64,000 nt of DNA from Acholeplasma hippikon. GTDB lineage: Bacteria; Bacillota_I; Bacilli_A; Acholeplasmatales; Acholeplasmataceae. Positions 8,164-17,572 of this stretch are shown piece by piece. Position numbers and translations under genes: made by a program. Positions within the stretch are counted from its first letter, which is position 1, and the number at the start of each line of letters is the position of its first letter. The stretch is from the NCBI RefSeq assembly GCF_900660755.1, contig NZ_LR215050.1, positions 372,001-436,000 on the forward strand, given 5' to 3'. The notes below the pieces were generated by a model that did no database searches, was not told the DNA's origin, and saw nothing but the letters and a program-made list of their open reading frames with translations.

Positions 8164-9993
8164 ATGAACTTGAAATATAAAACATTAAACGAACGACAAA
8201 AATTCATCAGAAACTTTTCTATTATTGCGCATATTGACCACGGTAAGTCAACATTGGCTGACCGTATTTTAGAAATGACATCTGCAGTACAGAAAAGAGA
8301 GATGAAAGAACAACTTCTAGACTCAATGGATCTAGAGCGCGAACGCGGTATTACCATCAAATTAAATGCCGTACAATTAACTTATAAAGCTAAAGACAAT
8401 CAAGAATATATTCTTCATTTAATTGATACTCCGGGTCACGTAGACTTCACATATGAAGTTTCACGTTCATTAGCTGCTTGTGAAGGTGCTATTTTAGTAG
8501 TCGATGCTGCACAAGGTATTCAAGCACAAACACTCGCTAACGTATATTTAGCATTAGATAATGATTTAGAAATTATCCCTGTATTAAATAAGATAGACTT
8601 ACCTTCAGCAGAACCTGAAAAAGTAAGACAAGAAATTGAAGAAGTAATTGGAATTGATGCTTCAACAGCTGTTAAAGCATCAGGTAAATCTGGATTGGGT
8701 ATTGATGAGATTTTAGAAAGAATCGTCACTGATATTCCAGCTCCAACAGGAGATGAAAACGAACCACTTCAAGCCTTGATTTTCGACTCATTCTTCGATC
8801 AATATCGTGGCGTTATTCCTACGATTAGAGTGGTGAATGGATCAATTAGAAAAGGTGAAACAATCAAGTTCATGGCTTCAGGCGCTGAATTTGAAGTTGT
8901 TGAAGTTGGAGTTTATACACCAAGCCAAAAACAAGTCGATGTTCTCGGACCTGGTGATGTTGGTTATTTATCAGCAGCAATTAAAACAATTGGTGATGTT
9001 CGTGTCGGTGACACAATCACTAAAGTTGATAAACAAGCAAAAACAGCACTTCCTGGTTATAGAACATTAAACCCTGTAGTATTCTGTGGCTTATATCCAA
9101 TTGACCCTGATCAATATGAGGATTTGAAAGAAGCTTTAGAAAAATTAAAATTAAATGACGCATCATTAATCTATGAACCAGAAACATCACAAGCATTAGG
9201 CTTTGGTTTCAGAACTGGTTTCCTTGGATTATTACACATGGATATTATTCAAGAAAGAATTTCAAGAGAATTCAATATTGAATTAATTGCTACAGCACCA
9301 TCTGTAATTTATCGCGTGCATCAAACAAATGGTGAAATGATTTTAGTTGATAACCCATCATTTTTACCGGATGTTCAAAAAATTGATTTTATTGAAGAAC
9401 CATATGTAAAAGCAACCATCATGTCACCTAAAGACTATGTGGGAGCTGTAATGGATATTTGTCAAAAGAAACGTGGTATTTTTGGTGATATGAAATATGT
9501 CGACCCAACGAGAGTCATGTTAACTTACACAATTCCTTTAGCTGAAATCGTATATGATTTCTTTGATAAATTAAAATCATCTACTAAAGGTTACGCATCA
9601 TTTGACTATGAAATGGCTGGATACAAACCTTCAGAATTACGTAAGATGGATATTATGTTAAATGGTGAAGTTGTCGATGCTTTATCAGTTATCGTACATA
9701 GAGATTTTGCTTATCAACGCGGTAAAGCAATCGTAGAAAAGCTAAAGGAATTAATTCCACGTCAAATGTTTGAAATTCCAGTACAAGCAGCTTTAGGCGG
9801 AAAAATTATTGCTAGAGAAACAATTAAAGCAATGAGAAAAGACGTTCTAGCTAAATGTTATGGTGGTGACGTTTCTCGTAAGAAAAAGTTATTAGAGAAA
9901 CAAAAAGAAGGTAAGAAACGTATGAAACAATTTGGTAGAGTTGAGATTCCTCAATCTGCATTCATGGCGATCTTATCAAACTCTGACGAATAA
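8164..9993 (+). CDS. lepA: Elongation factor 4 (LepA), ribosomal back-translocating GTPase
   Basis: A translational GTPase that acts on the ribosome. G-motifs are AHIDHGKST (G1, about residues 22-30), RGITIK (G2), DTPGH (G3) and NKID (G4). They are followed by EF-G-like domains and the LepA-specific C-terminal domain ([16 protein letters not shown] near the end). The 609-residue length is normal for the family. The ATG at 8164 follows an AAAGG site. An ATG at 8160 in another frame stops after five codons and is discarded. It is a single-gene transcript between a promoter and a terminator. Confidence 0.97.
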   Translation: MNLKYKTLNERQKFIRNFSIIAHIDHGKSTLADRILEMTSAVQKREMKEQLLDSMDLERERGITIKLNAVQLTYKAKDNQEYILHLIDTPGHVDFTYEVSRSLAACEGAILVVDAAQGIQAQTLANVYLALDNDLEIIPVLNKIDLPSAEPEKVRQEIEEVIGIDASTAVKASGKSGLGIDEILERIVTDIPAPTGDENEPLQALIFDSFFDQYRGVIPTIRVVNGSIRKGETIKFMASGAEFEVVEVGVYTPSQKQVDVLGPGDVGYLSAAIKTIGDVRVGDTITKVDKQAKTALPGYRTLNPVVFCGLYPIDPDQYEDLKEALEKLKLNDASLIYEPETSQALGFGFRTGFLGLLHMDIIQERISREFNIELIATAPSVIYRVHQTNGEMILVDNPSFLPDVQKIDFIEEPYVKATIMSPKDYVGAVMDICQKKRGIFGDMKYVDPTRVMLTYTIPLAEIVYDFFDKLKSSTKGYASFDYEMAGYKPSELRKMDIMLNGEVVDALSVIVHRDFAYQRGKAIVEKLKELIPRQMFEIPVQAALGGKIIARETIKAMRKDVLAKCYGGDVSRKKKLLEKQKEGKKRMKQFGRVEIPQSAFMAILSNSDE

Positions 9994-10000
9994 GAAAATT

Positions 10001-10031
10001 AACTCCCCTATAATCGGGGAGTTTTATTTTT
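10001..10031 (+). terminator. Intrinsic terminator after lepA
   Basis: An 8-bp GC-rich stem (10001-10008 with 10016-10023) is followed by a T-rich tail. Confidence 0.88.
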
Positions 10032-10056
10032 GTCTATTATTTCCTTCTAATTTTGA

Positions 10057-10085
10057 TTGACATGAATGCGCTTACATGATATCAT
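10057..10085 (+). promoter_or_regulatory. Strong promoter with no ORF behind it
   Basis: TTGACA (10057-10062), a 17-base spacer and TATCAT (10080-10085). No open frame follows before the terminator at 10283, so the product should be a non-coding transcript. Confidence 0.7.
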
Positions 10086-10090
10086 AATAT

Positions 10091-10322
10091 TGGACAAGGG
10101 GTTGTCATAGGGTTTAGGGGTAGCACCCAAAAAATTTAATCTAGAAAAAGCACCTAGTTGATTTCTTTTTAAGTAGTAGGTCTTTTTCTATATAAGATTA
10201 ACTGTTGAGTACACAAAAAAACACTTTTATTTATTAATTTTTATTTTTTTTCACATTCAAGTGAAAAATTCTCCTCTCTTGTAAAGAGGTATCCAAAGTT
10301 GGATTGGATACCTCTTTTTTTT
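10091..10322 (+). ncRNA. Putative structured non-coding RNA (~230 nt) upstream of hemW
   Basis: The 326-base gap between lepA and hemW contains a near-consensus promoter, no usable ORF, and a strong terminator at its far end. The transcript would carry a long stem at about 10138-10199 (AATCT with AGATT, then AGAAAAAG with CTTTTTCT and a short inner helix), a hairpin at about 10245-10268 (TTTTTCAC with GTGAAAAA) and the terminator hairpin. No known RNA family (6S, tmRNA, SRP, RNase P, T-box, common riboswitches) is recognised. It could instead be a long attenuated leader of hemW, since the terminator ends ~35 bases before that gene. Confidence 0.45.
10283..10322 (+). terminator. Strong intrinsic terminator upstream of hemW
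   Basis: A perfect 14-bp stem (10283-10296 with 10304-10317) is followed by eight T's, before rather than after a coding gene. Confidence 0.9.
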
Positions 10323-10324
10323 GG

Positions 10325-10330
10325 TATAAT
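10325..10330 (+). promoter_or_regulatory. Possible -10 box for hemW abutting the terminator
   Basis: TATAAT lies directly after the terminator T-run. The only -35-like sequence at suitable spacing (TTGGAT at 10304-10309, 15-base spacer) is inside the terminator's 3' arm. Confidence 0.45.
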
Positions 10331-10357
10331 AGTCTTAGAAGGAATGGTTAACATAAT

Positions 10358-11449
10358 ATGAAAGGTTTATATGTTCATATTCCATTTTGCGAATATATTT
10401 GTCATTATTGTGACTTCGTTAAAAGAGTCCCAAAAAATAAAGAAATGGTTGATGAATATTTAATTCGCTTAAGGAATGAAATTAATACTTATAAAGAACA
10501 CTTTGATTCTATTGAAACAATTTTTATTGGTGGTGGTACACCGTCAATGTTAACAGTAGATCAAATGACTTATTTATTTGACTCACTTCAGGCAATTAAG
10601 CCCATTGAATATTCAATTGAGCTAAATCCTGAAAGTTACACACATGAAAAGGGTTTATTATTTAAAAAATACGGCATAAATAGAGTTTCAATGGGTGTAC
10701 AAACATTTAATAACGATTTACTTAAATATATGAATAGAGGGCATAAAGAAGAGGATGTTAAATGGATTGTTGATGATTTAAAATCACTAGGCATTCAATA
10801 TATCTCTATTGATTTAATCTTCGCAATTCCTGGTCAAAATTTACAGTTAATCGATTATGATCTTAAAAAATTAGAAGAATTAGATATTACACATGTTTCA
10901 TATTATTCATTAATATTAGAAGATAAAACATACTTTTATCATCAATATCTAAAAGGAAACTTTAAACCGATGGATGAAGACGATGAAGCAATTATGTATG
11001 AATACATTATGGATAAATTAAGTCAAATGGGCTTTGAACAGTATGAAGTAAGTAACTATGCCAAAAACGGGCATTACTCATTACATAATAGTATTTACTG
11101 GACGTTAGGTGAATATATCGGTGTTGGCATGGGAGCTCACGGCTTTATTAATAATTATAGAACTTATAATGAACGTGGATTACCTCAATATTTAGAACAC
11201 TTTACGAAAGAAAAAGTACTTCAAACAGAAGATGATAAGCTTCAAGATGAATTAATCTTTGGTTTAAGATTGACTAAAGGCATTTATATTCCGTATGTAG
11301 AACAAAAATATAATATAAAATTATTAGAAAAATACCCTCAAATACAAGATAAAATAGAATTAGGATTAGTTAAGATTGAAAATGATTATTTCAAATTAAC
11401 AAGAAAGGGTATGATGCTTGGTAATCAAGTGTTCATGTTATTTATATGA
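10358..11449 (+). CDS. hemW: Radical SAM heme chaperone HemW-like protein
   Basis: A radical SAM protein of the HemN/HemW family. The cluster motif C-EYI-C-HY-C (about residues 11-18) ends in CDF without the fourth cysteine of true coproporphyrinogen oxidase HemN, so HemW is preferred. GGGTPSML, ELNPES and GVQTF are the family SAM-binding motifs, and the C-terminal HemN_C region follows. At 363 residues the size fits HemW. HemW is described as a heme chaperone; whether this organism has heme enzymes is not shown here. The stop overlaps the next start as ATGA. Confidence 0.85.
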   Translation: MKGLYVHIPFCEYICHYCDFVKRVPKNKEMVDEYLIRLRNEINTYKEHFDSIETIFIGGGTPSMLTVDQMTYLFDSLQAIKPIEYSIELNPESYTHEKGLLFKKYGINRVSMGVQTFNNDLLKYMNRGHKEEDVKWIVDDLKSLGIQYISIDLIFAIPGQNLQLIDYDLKKLEELDITHVSYYSLILEDKTYFYHQYLKGNFKPMDEDDEAIMYEYIMDKLSQMGFEQYEVSNYAKNGHYSLHNSIYWTLGEYIGVGMGAHGFINNYRTYNERGLPQYLEHFTKEKVLQTEDDKLQDELIFGLRLTKGIYIPYVEQKYNIKLLEKYPQIQDKIELGLVKIENDYFKLTRKGMMLGNQVFMLFI

Positions 11450-12357
11450 AATACCTAATTAATGACTATAATTTCTATTTAAAAAATGAAAAAGGCTTAT
11501 CTAAAAACACGATAAGTGCATATTTAAAAGATGTTCAGTTTTATACGGAATTTTTAAATAAATATCATCAAATTACAAAAGTCGATCAAATAGAATTAAA
11601 GCATTTGGAAAGTTATTTAAAGAGCCTTAAAAATAAGGGAATGGATGCGAAAACACAGGCCAGAAAATTAACCTCAATCAAATCTTTTCATGAATTTTTA
11701 TTCTTAGAGAAGGAAGTTGATTCGAATATTGCAAAGCGAATTAAAAGCCCTAAAATCAGCAAGAATTTGCCTTCTGTATTAAGTGTTGAAGAGGTTGTTC
11801 AATTACTAGAGGCAATTGATAAAACAACACCTCTTGGATTAAGAAATGTAGCGTTATTAGAACTGATTTATGGTTCTGGATTACGCGTTAGCGAACTCTT
11901 AAATATCAAAATTTCAGATATTCATATGGCTCAATCATATATTATTGTTTTAGGTAAAGGAAACAAAGAAAGAATGGTTCCGATATCTGATATGGCCACT
12001 TTAGCAATTAGAAATTACCTAACCAAAGGCAGAGAACAATTGTTAAAAGAGCCTACAAATTATTTATTTTTAAATTTAAATGGTGAAACATTATCACGAG
12101 TTGGATTCTTTAAAGTGTTAAAAAAATTAGCAAATGATGCTAATTTGGATGCATCAAAAATTTCACCACATACCTTAAGGCATTCATTCGCAACCCATTT
12201 ATTGGAGAATGGAATGGATTTAAGAAGTCTTCAAAGTCTCTTAGGACATGAAGATATATCAACTACACAAATCTACACACACATCTCTCAGAAGAGATTA
12301 AGAGAAGTTTATAATAACGCTCATCCAAGAGCTAAGGAGGAAGAAAATGAAATTTAA
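11446..12357 (+). CDS. Tyrosine recombinase XerD-like
   Basis: A site-specific recombinase expected to resolve chromosome dimers. The N-terminal SAM-like core-binding domain covers residues 1-~100. The catalytic domain shows Arg in GSGLRVSE, Lys in [31 protein letters not shown] and the nucleophile Tyr in IYTHIS, so all catalytic residues are present. At 303 residues it is typical of XerC/XerD and too complete for a phage remnant. It lies in a housekeeping operon (overlaps hemW by 4 bases and deoB by 11), which supports a Xer role rather than a mobile integrase. C or D cannot be decided without a tree. Confidence 0.9.
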   Translation: MKYLINDYNFYLKNEKGLSKNTISAYLKDVQFYTEFLNKYHQITKVDQIELKHLESYLKSLKNKGMDAKTQARKLTSIKSFHEFLFLEKEVDSNIAKRIKSPKISKNLPSVLSVEEVVQLLEAIDKTTPLGLRNVALLELIYGSGLRVSELLNIKISDIHMAQSYIIVLGKGNKERMVPISDMATLAIRNYLTKGREQLLKEPTNYLFLNLNGETLSRVGFFKVLKKLANDANLDASKISPHTLRHSFATHLLENGMDLRSLQSLLGHEDISTTQIYTHISQKRLREVYNNAHPRAKEEENEI

Positions 12358-13540
12358 ACGTGTGTTTTTAATTGTTATGGATTCACTAGGAATTGGTGCT
12401 TCACCAGATGCAAACAATTATTTTAATGCTGGTGTACCTGATGTAAATGCGAATACATTTGGCCATATTGCAGAGCGTATGGATCTTAAAATTCCTACAT
12501 TAGAAAAATTAGGAATCGCAAATATTGCCCCATTAAGAGGCATTAATCCTAATCCGAAATTAGCATCATACGTGACAAAAATTAGTGAACAATCATTAGG
12601 AAAAGACACAATGACTGGCCACTGGGAAATGATGGGTTTATATATTACTAAGCCTTTCCAAACATTCACTGACACAGGATTCCCAGTAGAATTAATTAAA
12701 GAATTAGAAGAAAAAACAGGCAGAAGAGTTGTTGGAAATATCTCAGCTTCTGGTACTGAAATCATCAAAGATTTCGGTGAACACCATATGAAAACTGGTG
12801 ATTTAATTGTCTATACTTCAGCAGATAGCGTGCTACAAATTGCAATGCACGAAGAAATTATTCCGATTAAAGAACAGTATAGAATCTGTGAGATCGCTCG
12901 TGAAATTACTATGAAACCTGAGTGGAAAGTTGGCAGAGTTATTGCTAGACCGTTCTTAGGAAGTAATAAAGATAACTTTAAACGTACTTCAAACAGACAC
13001 GATTATGCATTAAAACCAAGCGATAAAACAACATTAAACTTCCTAGATGAAGCTGGATTTGATGTTATTGCATTAGGTAAAATAAACGATATTTTTGACG
13101 GTTATGGGATTAATAAATTCTCTAAAACTGTCTCAAATGCGGATGGTATGAAGCAAATTACCGAATGGGCTGAGAAAGAATTCAGAGGTTTATGTTTCTT
13201 AAATTTAGTAGACTTTGATGCTTTATTTGGACACAGAAGAGACGTAGAAGGATACGGGAAAGCAATCGAAGAGTTTGATAGTCAATTGCCTTTATTAATG
13301 GAAAAATTAAACGAAGATGATTTACTATTAATCACTGCAGATCATGGTAATGATCCAACTTATGCTGGTACAGATCACACAAGAGAATACGTTCCATTAA
13401 TTGCATTCAGCAAACAATTTAAATCTGGTGGAAATTTACCAGTATTAAAAACGTTCTCTGATATTGGATATACAATCAATAAAATATTCAACACAGAAAA
13501 ACCAAAATTTGGTAAGAGTTTCTTAAACGATTTAAAATAA
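12347..13540 (+). CDS. deoB: Phosphopentomutase
   Basis: Interconverts (deoxy)ribose-1-phosphate and (deoxy)ribose-5-phosphate, linking nucleoside phosphorolysis to central metabolism. It is an alkaline-phosphatase-superfamily metalloenzyme. The metal-binding motifs are visible as [12 protein letters not shown] at the N-terminus, [11 protein letters not shown] (phosphorylated Thr) near residue 87, and TADHGNDPT with [10 protein letters not shown] near the C-terminus. The 397-residue length is normal. The AAGGAGG ribosome site is inside the end of the recombinase gene. Partner enzymes pdp (16218), deoD (31810) and deoC (32501) lie elsewhere in the window. Confidence 0.96.
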   Translation: MKFKRVFLIVMDSLGIGASPDANNYFNAGVPDVNANTFGHIAERMDLKIPTLEKLGIANIAPLRGINPNPKLASYVTKISEQSLGKDTMTGHWEMMGLYITKPFQTFTDTGFPVELIKELEEKTGRRVVGNISASGTEIIKDFGEHHMKTGDLIVYTSADSVLQIAMHEEIIPIKEQYRICEIAREITMKPEWKVGRVIARPFLGSNKDNFKRTSNRHDYALKPSDKTTLNFLDEAGFDVIALGKINDIFDGYGINKFSKTVSNADGMKQITEWAEKEFRGLCFLNLVDFDALFGHRRDVEGYGKAIEEFDSQLPLLMEKLNEDDLLLITADHGNDPTYAGTDHTREYVPLIAFSKQFKSGGNLPVLKTFSDIGYTINKIFNTEKPKFGKSFLNDLK

Positions 13541-13562
13541 AATGAGTTTAGTAAATATAAAT

Positions 13563-13589
13563 AAAAGGGTGCCTTTCGCACCCTTTTTT
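13563..13589. terminator. Bidirectional terminator between deoB and asparaginase gene
   Basis: A stem at 13563-13572 pairs with the segment from 13578, with A/T runs on both sides, between convergent genes. Confidence 0.88.
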
Positions 13590-14571
13590 AATTGTCAAAA
13601 TATTGATGTAATTCGTCTAAATTACTAATTTTTTCTAAAGCAAGCAGAAGTTTAATTCTCGCTTTTTGACTAGATAAATTGCCACTAAATAAGACACCTA
13701 GTTCTTTCAAATGATGTCCTCCTCCTTCATATGCATAGGTATCAAATACTCTACCTTTAGGACATCTAGAAGTTAATACAATAGGTATATGATTTTCGAT
13801 TGCTCTAGTAATTCCAGGAACCATCATTGGTGGAACATTACCTCGACCTAAGGCTTCTAGAACAATTCCATCCACCTTTTGATCTACCAAGAAATCCAAT
13901 AATAATGAGTCACTTCCTGAAGCAACTTTGATAATTTCTACCCTTTTTGTAAGTTTACTAATTGTAAGATTCGGTTTAGTATTTGTATTAGAACGATAAT
14001 AGATAACATCTTGAGAATCGACGATTCCAAGAGGTCCAAACTCTAAAGATTTGAAAGTATCAAGAGCAACCGTGTGAGTCTTCATCACCTCAGCTGCTGA
14101 ATTAATTTCATCATTCATAACTAGTAACACACCGCGTCCTCTAGACTCTAAAGATGCAGCAACTAAGATTGATGAAAATATATTTGAAAGACCATCATAA
14201 CCAAGTTCTGAAAGATTTCTCATAGCACCAGTAAAAACGATTGGAGTTTCAATATTAAAGTACAAATCAAAGAAATAAGCTGACTCCTCCATGGTGTCTG
14301 TACCATGTGTAATAACAACCCCATCATATTTTTTATGTTCTAAATGAGATTCAATAAGTTTAGCCATTTTAAACATATCTATAGGTTTAATATAAGGACT
14401 TGGGAAAGAGGAATGTTCGACATAATCAATTTCGAACGCTTTAAATGAATCCTCGATCATGTTTATTAAGTTAGTATTATTCGATGAAACGATAGCGCGC
14501 ATAGACTTCACATCATTATGCATTGCAATTGTTCCACCTGTAAAAACCATTAAAATTCGTTTTTTATTCAT
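13588..14571 (-). CDS. ansA: L-asparaginase, cytoplasmic type I-like
   Basis: Hydrolyses asparagine to aspartate and ammonia. The two catalytic threonine motifs are present: FTGGTIAM at the N-terminus and VITHGTDTMEESAYF near residue 90, with the paired Lys region ending in the GRGNVPP segment. No signal peptide is seen, so a cytoplasmic form is expected. The open frame extends to a GTG at 14580, but GGTGAT just upstream is well spaced for the ATG at 14571, giving 327 residues. The gene stands alone: a 0.8 kb gene-free region lies upstream. Confidence 0.92.
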   Translation of the reverse strand: MNKKRILMVFTGGTIAMHNDVKSMRAIVSSNNTNLINMIEDSFKAFEIDYVEHSSFPSPYIKPIDMFKMAKLIESHLEHKKYDGVVITHGTDTMEESAYFFDLYFNIETPIVFTGAMRNLSELGYDGLSNIFSSILVAASLESRGRGVLLVMNDEINSAAEVMKTHTVALDTFKSLEFGPLGIVDSQDVIYYRSNTNTKPNLTISKLTKRVEIIKVASGSDSLLLDFLVDQKVDGIVLEALGRGNVPPMMVPGITRAIENHIPIVLTSRCPKGRVFDTYAYEGGGHHLKELGVLFSGNLSSQKARIKLLLALEKISNLDELHQYFDN

Positions 14572-14580
14572 ATTCATCAC

Positions 14581-15133
14581 CGTATATTATTATACATTAC
14601 ATTTAAATAATGTGTTATATGAAGTGTTCATAATATAATCATCGAATTATCATCATTTTTATATGATTCAGACACTATACGACCACAGCAGTCTGAAATT
14701 TAACAGAAATAAAGAATCAACTTTTCCACACAAATCAATTTGTTGGCTCCACTAGGCTAACAATATATGGTTAACATAATATACATTATAGGAAGTAATT
14801 GATAAATAAAAAGGTATGTTCTATTTATAAAAATGGGTATATTATAATCACGATGATTATATTTAATTCAGTGAAATTAAGTCTATTTTAGTATTTAATT
14901 GTATCGTTTTATATAAATGAGTATGATTAATGATTTCGAGATAAGTGAATTAGCGTTCGACGCTTATTACATCGACCAAATGTGTGTCTTAGGCTCTCAA
15001 ACGTTATGAGCTCGTTTTAAGAGAATTTTCTATAATTAAAACCTCTACTTCTTTTAACCTATGTGTATATGCTTTTTTTAATGAGTTTTAATTTTACTAG
15101 TACACATTATTTTATTTAAATGTAATGATCATA
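14581..15133. other. Gene-free AT-rich stretch upstream of asparaginase
   Basis: About 550 bases with no convincing ORF or known RNA. Visible structures are a 7-bp inverted repeat TTCAGAC/GTCTGAA (about 14667-14697), a perfect TATAATC/GATTATA repeat (about 14833-14851), an AGCG/CGCT hairpin (about 14951-14964) and a near-complementary CTCTCAAACG/CGTTTTAAGAG pair (about 14995-15023). None is recognised. Confidence 0.5.
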
Positions 15134-15185
15134 TAAAAAAACGAGTTTTAATACTACTCTGGTGGAGAAGTAATTAAAAACTCGT
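15132..15185 (-). terminator. Terminator of the putative minus-strand RNA
   Basis: A long interrupted hairpin, outer arms 15141-15149 and 15177-15185, is followed on the minus strand by seven T's. Confidence 0.65.
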
Positions 15186-15290
15186 GCGGTAACACTTATG
15201 ATCTATATGATTAAAATTTCGCTACCCTCATATTCTTGTTTTTGTTTATTAAATTTAAACATTATGTCTTTTTCTTATGTTTATTTTTAT
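15134..15290 (-). ncRNA. Putative small RNA on the minus strand (~155 nt)
   Basis: On the minus strand a TATAAT sits at about 15292-15297, next to an inverted repeat (GTTTAC/GTAAAC, about 15299-15315). The transcript would contain a GGTA/TACC-bounded segment (about 15188-15225) and end at a terminator (15132-15185). No ORF is carried and no gene lies within 550 bases downstream before ansA. It is not assignable to a known class. Confidence 0.4.
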
Positions 15291-15352
15291 TATACTAAGT
15301 TTACATTTGGTAAACATACTTTTTTAATTTGTTAATGTGTCCTAAATTTCTA

Positions 15353-15384
15353 TAAATAAAAAATGCGCATCTCTGCGCATAATT
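15353..15384 (-). terminator. Terminator after yneF
   Basis: On the minus strand a 7-bp stem ATGCGCA/TGCGCAT with a GAGA loop is followed by six T's. Confidence 0.85.
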
Positions 15385-15394
15385 TATTATCTGA

Positions 15395-15610
15395 TTATTT
15401 GTTTTGTTTCATTGAAGCTAGAACTTGTCTTACTTGTTTTTCTGACGGAGTTCTTCCCATTTGTCTAAACATTTCTCTAATTGATCTTTCATCAATTGGT
15501 GGGTTCTTTTCTAAGTATTTTTTGAACCATGCTCTTGCAATAAAGAATCCTGCAACGCCCCCAACTAATAATGCACCAATCGCGATCAATAACACAAAGT
15601 ACCATTCCAT
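15395..15610 (-). CDS. yneF: UPF0154 family small membrane protein (YneF-like)
   Basis: A 71-residue protein with one N-terminal membrane helix (about residues 4-27, GGVAGFFIAR), followed by a charged region with the family pattern NPPIDERSIREMFRQMGRTP and PSEKQVRQVLASM. This layout matches the Firmicutes/Mollicutes UPF0154 family, whose function is unknown. The length is normal. It is followed by its own terminator. Confidence 0.88.
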   Translation of the reverse strand: MEWYFVLLIAIGALLVGGVAGFFIARAWFKKYLEKNPPIDERSIREMFRQMGRTPSEKQVRQVLASMKQNK

Positions 15611-15672
15611 AATGCATCTATCTCCTTCACTTGATAGTTTAATTTTACTTCATTTATTTCTAAAATACAATT

Positions 15673-16221
15673 CTATTTTTTGATAAAGTAATTTATCTTC
15701 TTTGTTCCATAAATTCTTTCTTTACTAAATTCGAATTCTGGAATTCTTTCTAATTCAATAACTCGTTCTTTAATCATCTCTGCTACGATGATTGCCCCTT
15801 CATTTAATGCAGGAATTAATCGATTCATAACATCCTCATAAATATCTAATTTATAGGGAGGATCTAAAAATATGATATCTAATTTCATGCTCTCTCTAAT
15901 GATTTTATCAATGGCATCATTATAGTCTTTTTGAATGACTAAAGTGTTACTTTCTTCTTTTAACGTACTAATATTTTCTTTGATTATTTTGATAGCTAAA
16001 GGTTTAGCATCGTTAAACGTACAAAACTTTGCGCCTCTAGATAATGCTTCTAATCCGTATGCTCCAGAACCTGCAAATAAATCAAGTACTTGAGCATCGA
16101 TGATATCATTATCTAATGTATTAAAAACCGCTTGTCTCACTTTATCAGAGGTTTCTCTGGTATCATCACTTGGAACCATCTTAATGATTCTGCTACGGTT
16201 TTTACCACCTACAATTCTCAT
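15673..16221 (-). CDS. rsmD: 16S rRNA (guanine966-N2)-methyltransferase
   Basis: A SAM-dependent methyltransferase that modifies the small ribosomal subunit. MRIVGGKNRSR and the following RETSDKVRQAVFN segment are the RsmD N-terminal signature, VLDLFAGSGAYGLEALSRGA is the SAM-binding motif I region (about residues 60-78), and FLDPPY (about 118) is the N-methyltransferase catalytic motif. The 182-residue length is normal. It overlaps pdp by 4 bases, so it is co-transcribed as the last gene. The usual downstream neighbour coaD is absent. Confidence 0.95.
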   Translation of the reverse strand: MRIVGGKNRSRIIKMVPSDDTRETSDKVRQAVFNTLDNDIIDAQVLDLFAGSGAYGLEALSRGAKFCTFNDAKPLAIKIIKENISTLKEESNTLVIQKDYNDAIDKIIRESMKLDIIFLDPPYKLDIYEDVMNRLIPALNEGAIIVAEMIKERVIELERIPEFEFSKERIYGTKKINYFIKK

Positions 16222-17519
16222 TCAGTAATTGTCTCTTCAATAAGTTTTAATGTACGTTTTGTATTTCCAATCACATATGATTCACTAATCAATTTAATAG
16301 CATCTTTTAAGCCTTTTTCATTGTGATATAAAGTTACGATAGCATCGCCCTTCTTAACTTCATCACCAATCTTTTTATGAAGGTCTAAACCAACATATAA
16401 ATCAAGTTTGTCATCTTTCTTCATTCTGCCTGCACCAAGCTTCATTGCAGCGATACCAAAATTTAATGCATCAACGGTTTCTAAGTAACCATCTTTTTCA
16501 GCAGTGATTACAAATTGTTTTGTATGTCCTAATAAATTATTCTTGTCTTTTACAAAGTCAACATCGCCACCTTGTGCTTCAACAAGTTGATAGAAGTTCG
16601 GTAATGCTTTACCTTTCTTTAATGTATCTTTCGCTAATAAATATCCTTCTTCAGAAGTTTTTGAAACTCCAGCGTGTGCTAATAAGTGTCCTGTGATAAC
16701 TGATACAACTTCTGTTAAATCTTCAGGTCCATTTCCTTCTAATGTTTCAATCGCTTCATAAACTTCAAGTGAGTTACCAATCTTATGTCCTAATGGTTCA
16801 TCCATTGAAGTTAAAATGGCTGTAACTTTCTTATTAGCTTTTTGACCAATTTGAACCATCAATCTAGAAAGTTCAATTGCTTCTTCTTTAGTCTTCATGA
16901 ATGCACCAGAACCAACTTTAACATCTAAGACAATCGCATCAGCACCTGATGCTAATTTCTTACTCATAATTGATGATGCAATTAATGGAATTGAATCAAC
17001 CGTTGCTGTCACATCACGTAAAGCATAAATCTTTTTATCAGCTGGAGCGATATCTCCAGATTGTCCTACAACTGCGCATCCAATTTCATTTACTTGTTGT
17101 TTGAACTGATCTAACGGTAAAACAACGTTAAAGCCTGGAATTGACTCTAATTTATCGATTGTTCCTCCAGTATGACCTAAACCTCGTCCTGACATTTTAG
17201 CTAGTTTAGCGCCTAAATACGCTACGAGTGGAGCAAGTACTAAAGTTACTTTGTCTCCAACACCACCGGTTGAGTGTTTATCTACCTTTACACCATGGAT
17301 GTCATGTAGATCAACAACTTCACCACTATCACGCATTGCTAATGCTAATGCTGTTGATTCATCAGAATTCATTCCTTGGAAATAAACAGCCATTAGAAAT
17401 GCTGACATTTGGTAATCAGGAATATTACCATTAGTGTAATTTTCAATAACAAAGTTAATTTCTTCGTTTGTTAAAACTCCACCATATTTTTTCTTGTTAA
17501 TTAAATCGACGATTTCCAT
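16218..17519 (-). CDS. pdp: Pyrimidine-nucleoside phosphorylase
   Basis: Phosphorolyses thymidine, deoxyuridine and, in Pdp enzymes, uridine to base and (deoxy)ribose-1-phosphate. The signature KHSTGGVGDKVTL lies near residue 80, and MSGRGLGHTGGTIDKLE and MSKKLASGADAIVLDVKVG follow. The 433-residue length matches Firmicutes Pdp; thymidine phosphorylase DeoA is close and cannot be excluded. The GGAG ribosome site precedes ATG at 17519. It is first in a two-gene unit with rsmD. Its sugar-phosphate product is the substrate of deoB (12347) and then deoC (32501). Confidence 0.94.
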   Translation of the reverse strand: MEIVDLINKKKYGGVLTNEEINFVIENYTNGNIPDYQMSAFLMAVYFQGMNSDESTALALAMRDSGEVVDLHDIHGVKVDKHSTGGVGDKVTLVLAPLVAYLGAKLAKMSGRGLGHTGGTIDKLESIPGFNVVLPLDQFKQQVNEIGCAVVGQSGDIAPADKKIYALRDVTATVDSIPLIASSIMSKKLASGADAIVLDVKVGSGAFMKTKEEAIELSRLMVQIGQKANKKVTAILTSMDEPLGHKIGNSLEVYEAIETLEGNGPEDLTEVVSVITGHLLAHAGVSKTSEEGYLLAKDTLKKGKALPNFYQLVEAQGGDVDFVKDKNNLLGHTKQFVITAEKDGYLETVDALNFGIAAMKLGAGRMKKDDKLDLYVGLDLHKKIGDEVKKGDAIVTLYHNEKGLKDAIKLISESYVIGNTKRTLKLIEETITE

Positions 17520-17543
17520 TTTTAAAAAATCTCCTTTATAGAT

Positions 17544-17572
17544 ATAAAAAGGCTATTGTAAGTAGCCTATTT
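17544..17572. terminator. Terminator overlapping the stop of the small membrane protein gene
   Basis: A GGCTA/TAGCC-based stem (17551-17555 with 17563-17567, extended by A/T pairs) with a T-run on the minus strand. The stop codon is in the stem. Confidence 0.75.

Noticed and set aside
8160-8180. ATG at 8160 just before lepA
   Set aside because: It stops after five codons; ATG 8164 leads into the conserved LepA sequence.
10358-11449. Coproporphyrinogen III oxidase HemN
   Set aside because: The fourth cysteine of the HemN CxxxCxxCxC motif is absent, so HemW fits better.
11446-12357. Phage or mobile-element integrase
   Set aside because: It is embedded by overlaps in a housekeeping operon, has XerC/D length, and no phage genes or att-like repeats are nearby.
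15141-15210. Second T-box or SAM/FMN-type riboswitch on the plus strand (GGTGGAG and GCGGTAA segments)
   Set aside because: The T-box core GGTGGTACCGCG is not present, the pieces are in the wrong order, and no biosynthetic or synthetase gene follows on that strand.
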